The notes under the pieces were generated by a model, which worked only from the letters and a program-made list of their open reading frames with translations, was not told the origin of the DNA and did not search any database. From assembly GCA_963969495.1 (NCBI GenBank), contig OZ018326.1, forward strand, positions 175,311,056 through 175,375,055: a DNA stretch of 64,000 nucleotides, read 5' to 3'. Both the position numbers and the translations under genes were made by a program. This DNA comes from Ceratothoa steindachneri (lineage: Eukaryota > Arthropoda > Malacostraca > Isopoda > Cymothoidae). Below are positions 55,825 to 64,000 of the stretch, piece by piece; position 1 is the first letter of the stretch; the number at the start of each line of letters is the position of its first letter.

Positions 55825-56205
55825 ATTCATTAGATTTCCGTACGCTCCAGCCTTAGCTCCTATAAAATCATATGTGAACGGAAATAACATAAATTACACA
55901 TTTAAATATTCTAATACCATTCGCAAATCCTTGACTAGACTGCGCCCAATCAATTTCGATGCTAATGTTTACAGTATACCATGCTATAATTGAATATTAA
56001 CATACATCGGAGAGTCAGGACACTTTAATAAGAGGATATCAGAAGGTGTACGAGCTCTTCAAGTCTCTTTACGCACATGCAAATCACGATCATAGAATTT
56101 ATTTTAACCATGCAGAAATCATTTATGAATCAAACAATTGTATTGAGAGGAGAATTACGGAATCCATCTTCATCAACAAAGTTGGTAATTTCAATTTATC
56201 TTGAG
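55825..56205 (+). pseudogene. Penelope-like element, GIY-YIG endonuclease part
   Basis: The frame reads APALAPIKSYVNGNNINYTF, KYSNTIRKSLTRLRPINFDA and NVYSIPCYN, a stop, then YIGESGHFNKRISEGVRAL and, one shift later, HRIYFNHAEIIYESNNCIER with RITESIFINKVGNFNLS, ending at about 56,202. This is the Penelope GIY-YIG domain: VYSIPC (first Tyr), YYGESG (here YIGESG), the Arg of the helix, N-H at HRI.F.NAEII, and the Glu in E-S. It is on the same strand as the RT at 53,010 and in the right order, so the two are likely halves of one element. Confidence 0.8.
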
Positions 56206-56537
56206 AGAAATACAAATTTGAAAAATATATAATGAATAGAGTCGCCAATCTTATTTATAAACCCCAAGCTCCGGACGCAATGCGTCTCGAGGATTAGCAA
56301 CTCTCCAGATTGTTTCCAGTTCTATTTCATTTTGTTTTGCTTGTCATTCACGACAGAGTCACTCCTTTTTTCAGTTGTTTTCTGCTGTTTCATTTTGTTT
56401 AGGATGTGTCTTACCTTATATATACTAAGCGCCTTACCTAGTTTCTTCATTATTAGTTGAAAATGGCATCTTGCTGAAACTAGTCCGATAGTTATAATAA
56501 AATCTTGATTCAAATATTGTGGTTTACCATTATCTTT

Positions 56538-56540
<3 letters not shown>

Positions 56541-56590
<50 letters not shown>
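56541..56590. repeat. (AT)n microsatellite
   Basis: About 50 bases of AT dinucleotide, with TTTATATATATTT continuing to 56,605. Confidence 0.95.
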
Positions 56591-56594
<4 letters not shown>

Positions 56595-56876
56595 TATATA
56601 TATTTTTGTAGTCTTTCTTGAATGCAAATTCTGTTGAAGACCATGGTATATTTCGCCTTGATCAATTTCCTTTGGCAACTTTCTATTCATCTAACTGTTA
56701 TTTTTATTCCATCCTGTAGATGGTAGATCAAACCCATTCACTTAAAAGAGAGATAAATATAGGAGAAGTGATCTACCATCCACAAGAATGAATAAAAATG
56801 ACCATTAGAAGAATGGAAAGTTGCCAAACTAAATTTATTTAGGCCAAAAATATATACTATGGTCTTTAACAAAATT

Positions 56877-56878
<2 letters not shown>

Positions 56879-56914
<36 letters not shown>
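56879..56914. repeat. (AT)n microsatellite
   Basis: About 36 bases of AT dinucleotide. Confidence 0.95.
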
Positions 56915-56917
<3 letters not shown>

Positions 56918-58674
56918 ATAATTGAACATTAACTTTATATTTAATGCGGTTAGTTAAAGGTAATAGTAAGAATTCCTTAATCCGCTAGAAAAGTCTCCTG
57001 GAGTTCCTCAACTCTCCTCAGGACGTCCACCGATAGTACTGGGCAACCTTTCATTTCTCTAAAAGAGAAATTCCCGCAATCCTTTTGTATAAAATAACGT
57101 TTTCTCTAACATAAAATGAGAATGCGAATGTCCACACGAATCTTCGACCTTCTAATATTTTGATAATCGGAAAATAACGTTCAAGTCTAAGAGGTTGGGT
57201 AAGTTTAAAATTAAAAATTCCTTAATCTGTTAAAAAGGTCTTTAACATTTGTCAGTTTCCGAGCCATAACCTTTTACCTGAGTATCTTTCTTAGATTTTC
57301 TAACAGGTTTATTCAAAGGTTCTGCGCAAGTCAGTTAATCACTTTGCTATTTCCAGCATCAAGAGCGGATTCGCCATCTTTGATGTGTGACAGAAGGCAT
57401 TGTCGTGCATAATAACAGGCTCACGTAGTCTTAATATTTCGAGCGAAGAGATAATATGTTCATTGAGTGGATGCTTGTAAACCGCATGAATGGGCGAACA
57501 TAAGGAATATAGCTGCCACCCGCAAATTTAACCTTGCTCTTCATGTTTCAAGATTCAATGTTTCACCTGCACGACACCTCACCCATAGCTTCGCATTGAA
57601 TCCAAGAAAATTACATTTACTTTTGTCCATGAAAAAAAATATTTCCCATTTTCAGCACCCCATTTTAAATGCTTAGTAGCGAATAACTCCTTTATTCTTT
57701 TTAACCAGCTGTTTTCTTAACCGCAGTGTGATATGATTTCCACCTTTTTAAAACCACCAGAACAACTCTGGCAAGACACATTCATGTTAACGTTTTCCGT
57801 ATCTTGAAGTGAAATAGCAGCTATTTTCCAAATCATTTATTCGTGTACATCACTTGCATCGTTCGATCTTGACCAGGAGAGTTTTTCTTTCGATATTAAA
57901 CCGCATTTTTCTTAGCCTCCCCCTGACCCATAATTCTCATCGAGTTTAATTTTACGTAAAAACAAATTTGTGTGGAAGTACAATGCCTAAAATGGTCAGA
58001 CATTGGCATCCTTTTATTCTCCCACTAGAGAACCTGCTTTGAAGGATTTTTCAAAGATAACCTATCTCACCATACTGATAAATGAGTTAAACTATATTAA
58101 TCACCTAACATATTCCCAGAATAGTATTACTATTTTTTACGTCTAAACTAAGAGTTATATGCAATCGTTCTTTAAGTACTGAGCCTCGCTTTTCCAAGTA
58201 CACATTTCTTTTTTCATAATTTTTGGGGGATCATGGAAAGATTAGGCATCCTAAGGATTTTTGATCCTAATAAATCCTAACCTAACATAAACTAAACTAG
58301 CCTATTCTAGATTAGGTTGGTTACATTAGATCAAAATAGGCTCAAAAACACCTTGGAAGGCCTCATCTTTACAAGTTCTCGTTTTTTATCCACTTTTCTA
58401 TAGAATGAAACATTAATATTATGTACACTGGCCTGCGTTTCAAAAACTTTTAAAAGGTCAAGGGTTTTCCAACTGATTTAGGATCCTTTCTGCATGATCA
58501 ATTTAAAAATATTATCCATTTTCTTTGGTCAGGTCTGGTTTCTAAGATACACTTGATTTTTATTACAGCATATTTTTCCCAAATGGCGCTATCATCCAAG
58601 CGTATATGGGCTTTGTTTTTGACACAACTGGTCATGGGTTACCTTAAATAACTAGTTATTCTTTCTCTTTTCAG
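56915..58674. other. Mostly no gene recognised; upstream part of the next element
   Basis: A weak direct repeat (AATTCCTTAATCYGYTARAAA) occurs at about 56,971 and 57,217. From about 58,230 on the sequence is probably the 5' non-coding part of the element whose protein begins at 58,690, ending in a polypyrimidine-CAG (TTCTTTCTCTTTTCAG, 58,659-58,674) that looks like a splice acceptor. Confidence 0.4.
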
Positions 58675-60378
58675 GTCTAGTTGTACACTTTGATTGATCG
58701 GAAGTGTAAGAACCAACCTAACAAATTTTGTTTCATCTGCGGACACGTGCTTCTTCCAGACCGTCAAACGAAAATCACGGATTTTGTGAAGAAGGCTTAT
58801 TACGCTTATTTTCGAGTCAAACTAGGGGACTAGGATAAAGCATTTGTTTCCCATATCTGCTGCAAAACATGTGTGGAGAACTTAGGAAAAGAAAGAGTAT
58901 GCCATTTGGTGTTCGAATGGTGTGGAGGGAAGGAAAAGATCACATTACCGACTGCTACTTCTGCATGACAAATTCAAAAGGCTTCAATCGCAAGAACAAG
59001 CACCATGTTTAATACCCTGATGTCCCTTCTGCCATAAAGCCAATTCCCGATGGAGCAGATGCTCCTGTTCCTGAGCCGGATGTCCTCATAGAATCTAGTT
59101 CTGATTCCAAATCTACTGACATGACTGATACAGGTGAGTGTGGTACATACTGACATGACTGATACAGGTGAGTGTGGTTCATACTGACATGACTGATACA
59201 GGTGAGTGTGGTGCATACGAGCCAGAAGAGGACGGCCGATCGGTGCCATTGACCCAAGCTGAACTAAACGCCTTCACACGAGACCTGAACCTATCTAAGG
59301 AGTATCCCCAGCTGCTAGATACTCGTCTTCGTGAGAAACATTTACTTGCTCCAAGAACAACGTTCTATTGGTATTAGGAACGTGAGAGCGAATTCAGAAA
59401 ATTCTTTATGTTCGAAGAAGCATCTTCACTAAACTACTGTAACAATATTGCGAACTGATGAAATTAATGGGCATGAAGTATGTTGCCATGGAATGGAGGC
59501 TTTTTCTTGACTCGTCTAACAGAAATCTCAAGGCAGTTCTTCTGAATAACGGAAAAAAGGTTTCATCAATCCCTGTTGGACACTCGGCTGAAATGAAAAA
59601 ATCCCACAACAGCATGGAACGTCTGTTGTCTGCTCTCAATTACCAAGAACATAAATGGTTTATTTGTGGAGATCTTAAAGTTGTTGGACTCATCCTAGGA
59701 CTTTAAAGTGGTACACAAAGTATCCATGCTTTTTGTGCTTGTGGGATAGTCGGGCTTACCACCAGCATTATGTCAGACAAGAGTAGCCATCAAGACAAGG
59801 ATTAGAACCCGGGTCACACAATGTTCTGTCCCACCCTCTGGTTGAACCGAGCAAGGTGTTACTTCCACCCATACACATCAAACTCGGCCTAATGAAGAAC
59901 TTTGTAAAACCACTGGACAGGAAAGGTGGAGGATTCGCCTTTCTTCACCACAAGTTTAAACGAATCAGCATGGAGAAGCTTAAGGCAGGTATATTTTATG
60001 TTCCTCAGCTAACAGAACTAATAAAAGACTAGTTTTGATTATTCATTAAATCCTACTAAACTCTCTGCCTGGCTGTCCCTTAAGTTAGTCGTTGCAAACT
60101 TCTTTGGTAACCACAGAAGTCCTCAGTACCAAAAGATGGTTGATGACTTAATGGAGAATTTTCGCCAACTTGGTGAGCGTATGTCAGTGAAAATTCACTT
60201 TCTTCGGTCCCATTTGGACTATTTTAGTGCTTTCACTAAGACATCTGTGTCATGGAGGAACGCTATCAAGGACAATGGGATGTGAACTTTTTGTCTGACT
60301 ACTGTTGGTGCCTTAAGAGGGATGTGGTGTCTGCTCGGCACAATTGGAGTTCACTGAAGAGACCATTCATCCATGAGT
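58675..60378 (+). pseudogene. Unnamed Cys-rich protein family, multi-copy, decayed copy
   Basis: A long protein in several frames. N-terminal zinc-ligand-rich part: KFCFICGHVLLPDRQTKITD, FVKKAYYAYFRVKLGD, HICCKTCVENL, then in the next frame SMPFGVRMVWREGKDHITDC with YFCMTNSKGFNRKNKHHV. Middle: acidic linker to PLTQAELNAFTRDLNLSKE (59,245-59,305). C-terminal part from 59,461: AMEWRLFLDSSNRNLKAVLL, SIPVGHSAEMKKSHNSMERL, HKWFICGDLKVVGLILGL, then in shifted frames IKLGLMKNFVKPLDRKGGGF and SVKIHFLRSHLDYF, ending at HE-stop at 60,378. LDSS and CGDLK, each an Asp after a hydrophobic strand, could fit an RNase H-type fold, so a transposase is possible; that is inference. I recall similar unnamed proteins in many invertebrates but know no function. 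A deletion near 60,225 removes 20-30 residues. Confidence 0.6.
59110..59215 (+). repeat. 35-bp tandem triplication within the acidic linker
   Basis: Three near-perfect copies of ACTGACATGACTGATACAGG followed by TGAGTGTGGTACAT. Each carries CAGGTGAGT, the consensus of a 5' splice site. The number of bases is not a multiple of three, so the extra copies break the frame. Confidence 0.9.
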
Positions 60379-60984
60379 AGCTTATTTTGTGGATTATACT
60401 ATTTATGCTATCTATTCGAAATATGATGGAAACGTTCTGTAAGTAAATCGGTCCAATATTTGCTATTATATGTTTCATTCACAACAAATATTTGGAAATA
60501 TAGGAGTTTTAGGTAAGTGCTCATATTTCAAAAACCTGACCTGATTGGGTAAAATGAGCATGATCTTCAGATTCAGTGCAAAAAACTGAACCAAAATCAG
60601 GTTTTGTATATTTGACCTTGAAAACAACTCAGACCAGTGTTATTAGAATTAAATTTGAAGGAATATTCTTGGGGATTTCAAGGAAATTTAACGAATATTT
60701 CGACAAATTTTAGTTGTTGGTTTTTTGGATGTTACTCTATAATAGATTATTAATTTTAGTTTTAGTATTTAAGAGTGTATCCAAGAGCTTTTATGTTTAA
60801 TAAATGAATTGTTTATATAAAGAAAATCAATAATATTTTTTTTCGTATCATTATTTTCTACGTCTCAGCTGATGGCCAAAGGTTATGAGACTAAATATTT
60901 TTTGTTTTTTATTCCATTTCATATTTTACTGATAAGAATAATTAGTCTAATATTTCAATTACTCAACTTCTATTAAAAATTCAT
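60379..60984. other. 3' part of the preceding element, then AT-rich
   Basis: 60,420-60,630 is non-coding and probably still belongs to the repeat family at 58,675. The rest shows nothing. Confidence 0.35.
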
Positions 60985-61135
60985 CATTTCAAAAAATAAG
61001 AAAAACTTCCCTCCTTCGCCTAATCCAAAATCGCGCTTGGTCCTGTTTATGTAATAGGTGAGTTTCAGGCCCTGAAATTTTAATATTTTATCAAAAAGGT
61101 AAAATGGTGCCAAATATGGGTCATATGAATGATGT
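60985..61135 (-). pseudogene. mariner transposase fragment
   Basis: Minus strand: SITPHHSYDPYLAPFYLFDK followed by ILKFQGLK. This fits the third catalytic block of mariner enzymes (family form LPHPPYSPDLAPSDFFLFP and the LKG motif), with the Asp of PDLAP at the Tyr of PYLAP, so the acidic residue is lost unless the neighbouring Asp takes its place. Confidence 0.6.
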
Positions 61136-61264
61136 GGTGTAATTGAAAATCGGTTTGTATTATTCTTTTGGTAGAAATAAATGTTTGAATCTTTTTTAAT
61201 TCCTGAAATGATTCTTTCCAAAGAAAAGCGTGCAACTAGTGTTGCCTTGCACCAAGGTGGCCTC

Positions 61265-61660
61265 AAATGAAGGAGATAGTTGCTAAGGGTATTTCATAAA
61301 GGAGTACCATCTTCAGGATCCTTAATGAGTTTGAAATAGACTGGTTACAATAATGTAAAAAAATTCTTCCGGATGTCCAAGAACTTCAAAGCAACGCCAA
61401 GATTGCCTCATGGTAAGGCTAAAGCTCAAGAATCAGGTTTCCTCCAGTGCCTAACTTGCTCAAGATTGGAAAAATCAGGTCTCAACGCTTAAGCACGTAC
61501 AGCGAAGCGAAGACTTTTCACAAAACCTATCTAGTCGAGACGGGCTGCAAAGAAGCTTCATCTAACCAAGAAGAAACTTACGTATAGGCTACACTTATAT
61601 AGTAATTATAAAAAATGTACTTGGGAAGTTTGAGGCAAGGTGATATTCCAAGTGATTTTC
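61265..61660 (+). pseudogene. Tc1-type transposase, N-terminal fragment
   Basis: Frames near 61,270-61,340 give IVAKGIS and STIFRILNEFE, the first helix-turn-helix of Tc1 enzymes. 61,490-61,610 gives ARTAKRRLFTKPI then SRRAAKKLHLTKKKLTYRLH, matching SxRTVxRRLxxxGLxGRRAAKKPLLTKKN, and YKKCTWEV...KVIF up to the place of the first catalytic Asp. The catalytic core is missing. Confidence 0.7.
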
Positions 61661-64000
61661 CAAAACATCCTTGCTAAGATAGGAAAAATAGTTGACCATG
61701 TCCACTTGATCACTAAAATAAGTGCATTCATGAGACCATTGATTTAAACGTAGAAAAGAATCTACTGCTCTTAGAGAGGCGCTGAGTGTACCCTTAATGC
61801 GTCTTCGTTATTATAACCTTCTTTTTTTTTCTTTTAATGAAGAGATTCAATTTGCTGTTGTTTTTAACTTTGTAATTAAACCCTACAATTCCCGTTGTCA
61901 TTACATTGTATTATTGTGAAATTTTATACTCTCCTTTTTTGTATATAAACTTTGCAAAGTATGCTAAATATGTCTTTGAAAGATCCTAACAACATATTTA
62001 CAATCACTTCCTCTTTCTGCTTCCAATCCTAAATTAAAATACTTATTATTCTCTATTTGGTTTTCATATCCCTTGACCTTCATACTAGTTTCATCTTTCT
62101 TCCTTCTCTAACTCTAAGTCGAGATTTATGCATAAAAGAGCTCTCAGGCCTAACGACATCATTAAAAACGCATTATTGTTTATATTCGATAAATTTATCT
62201 TTGTGTTAGTCTTTCCCTTAAAAGTTAATAACTCTAGAAAACAACTGTTTACATCATTTCGAAACAAGAATCACCTTGCTAGATAAGAGAGACCTAAATG
62301 ATTCATTTTGACGTATCGTTTTAGGGTAAAGAGACACTCAGCACCTCATTTTGCTTTATAAGCGTAATTTTCTAAAAATAAGTGGAAATATCTCACACTT
62401 TGTGTATTATTCTTTTACCTTATTCATGCGAGGTATTTTTTTATTTTTGTAATTTACTTTTAATGGTTTGCACGATCTTAATTATAAACGAGAATAGAGG
62501 AAACTTACCGTTATTAACTGCACCTAGGGAATAGTGGACCATTTTAAACGTCAGGATTAAAAGAAAATCAGCCTCCTAACACATATCCGCAGTTTTCTTC
62601 ATCGATTAATCCAGAGAGTGAAACGCATTTGAGTGCACTACATTCATTTGGTTGAACACTTGGGCACTCCAGAATTCTTTTTTGGCCATCCCTTCTGCAT
62701 TTTGGGTCAACGAAGATCATGAAATATCCAGGCGGTACCCATTAATGATGAATGATGTAATTGCTTGAGTGTAATAAAGGACTGGTGAAGATCTCGAATG
62801 GCAATATTATCCAAGAGAAAGAGAAATAAAGAGAGTCGTGCAGATGAAGAGAAAAAAAAGTATCTCCCAGACGAAGAACATTACATCAGAACCTTTCTGT
62901 AAAATTCCGAAGCGATATTGAATTCAGACTAGAGCCGGGACATCATTTAACGATATGGCGTTAAAACCATCGCCACCGTGTCTTTGGGACAGAGTCGGAA
63001 TTACATCCGGCGGAGTCGAATATATTCACCAACGAGGGAATTATCAAATGAGTATTCTCTGAGTATTCGCGACGCGAGCTGTATCCACGCCGCTTTCATG
63101 CAAAAAAGATTCACGCAGTAATCTCACAGTACTCACGCAGCATCTTGAGAGGCCATTGAAATCATCCAACGAAGACGCGAACTTCTTAGCGACACACCGG
63201 CCCCTTAAGGGATCGCAGGCAGAAAGCATTATTCGGAACGACGGAGGTCAAGGACGAAGGACTCAGTCAAGAATAACGCGCTTAGCTACGCTTCCCTGAG
63301 AAGAATACTCCACCGAGCGACTACTCGACGTTTCTTCCAGAAAATTGTAAACCATTACATTTTATTTTCATCTTTGAAGAGGCGTGATGCTTTCTGACCC
63401 CAAGACTCACTTCATAGTTTCCTCTCGATCGTTCTTGGTTAATAATTCGGCATCTCATGACTCAGAAAATATCATTCTTTGTAAATTCAATTCAATTTTC
63501 ATTTTCCGAGCAATTTACGTGAATGTTAAATTGTATCACTCTTGTTAATCTCAATTGTTGTTTATTTAGTATTAGAGATTATTTTGTTTCGCTTGTTTGT
63601 ATCCTATAACCAATCGAAGCCTATTGGTGTGGAAGGTGTTTTAGCCATCTTTTCACTGTTGAGACTCCAGAGGGATGTATAATGTAGTGTTCCCTCATCA
63701 ATCTATTTTTTCTCGTCTTCTGATAGGGATAGGTAAAAGAAATTAAGTCAAAAACCAAAATGATTCACATATGAGATTTTGATGACACAACAAATTTCAT
63801 ACTGCTGAATTTGAATCTGATATTTGTTTTTTTCTATCAAACTACGTTTTATAAAAAAATCAATAGGTACAAATATTCAATATTTCATCATTTATGTCGT
63901 GCAACAGATATTTGACCCAACGCAGAGCAGCTTTTCTCCGATGTGACTGTGCTTACATGATTAATTTCACGTTGATGAGTATGATTTAAAAGGTTTATTC
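61661..64000. other. No gene recognised
   Basis: AT-rich up to 62,860. 62,880-63,340 is distinctly less AT-rich with several CG dinucleotides, which in this window otherwise marks LTR or retroelement leader sequence, but I find no LTR ends or coding match. The remainder is AT-rich. Confidence 0.45.

Noticed and set aside
58260..58330. CCTAACCTAACATAAACTAAACTAG resembles arthropod telomeric TTAGG repeats
   Set aside because: Only two imperfect units; not a telomeric array.
1..64000. CRISPR arrays, operons, ribosome binding sites, plasmid or phage features
   Set aside because: The tandem repeats here lack regular unique spacers, and all coding remnants are eukaryotic mobile elements.

Overview
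The window looks like AT-rich invertebrate nuclear DNA, most likely from an arthropod such as a crustacean, although the species cannot be fixed from sequence alone. Pointers are the mix of repeat families (Tc1/mariner of several lineages, a maT-like mariner, Penelope-like elements, a CR1 LINE, PHD-finger and other non-LTR LINEs, hAT, Ty3/gypsy-type LTR elements), several long (AT)n microsatellites, and the lack of any operon-like gene packing. I could not support a single intact host gene, tRNA or rRNA. Nearly everything recognisable is a mobile element, mostly broken by stops and frameshifts. The one long open frame is an 841-residue endonuclease-reverse transcriptase of a CR1-like LINE.

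Layout. 1-1,240: RT and C-terminal part of a non-LTR element (+), with a duplicated tail. 2,330-3,005: AT microsatellite and a polypyrimidine tandem repeat. 3,330-4,106: hAT transposase C-terminus followed by a cluster of TTAACG motifs. 5,350-5,700: mariner remnant (-). 6,950-8,170: a pair of direct repeats. 9,090-12,557: a LINE on the minus strand with a PHD-finger ORF1. 8,735 and 12,684: Tc1 scraps. 15,180-18,200: second copy of the family seen at position 1. 19,237-20,400: Tc1 element (-). 21,049-24,335: a complete LTR element (-) with two 1.6-kb LTRs, only 74 bp between them and a perfect 5-bp target duplication. 26,041-26,700: minisatellites. 27,066-27,494: Penelope GIY-YIG remnant (-). 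30,853-31,515: Tc1 remnant.

32,377-43,370 is a nested retrotransposon block. A gypsy-type element with the unusual order gag-protease-integrase-reverse transcriptase-RNase H (the order of Gmr1-like elements) carries a 5'-truncated CR1 LINE inside gag (about 34,165-37,132) and a solo LTR inside its RT (39,980-41,119). Its RNase H breaks off at about 41,758 against two partial LTRs of the same family in the opposite orientation.

43,736-45,030: mariner (-) with a catalytic Asp-to-Asn change. 45,840-46,730: Tc1 remnant. 50,849-52,068: solo LTR with a perfect 5-bp duplication. 53,010-56,205: Penelope-like element whose RT and GIY-YIG parts are separated by a maT-like mariner transposase (54,570-55,540). 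58,675-60,380: a decayed copy of a cysteine-rich protein family I cannot name, possibly an undescribed transposon. 60,985-61,660: mariner and Tc1 scraps. The rest is AT-rich sequence in which I see nothing. The parts do not form a pathway; the window is a record of repeated transposon insertion, solo-LTR formation and decay.
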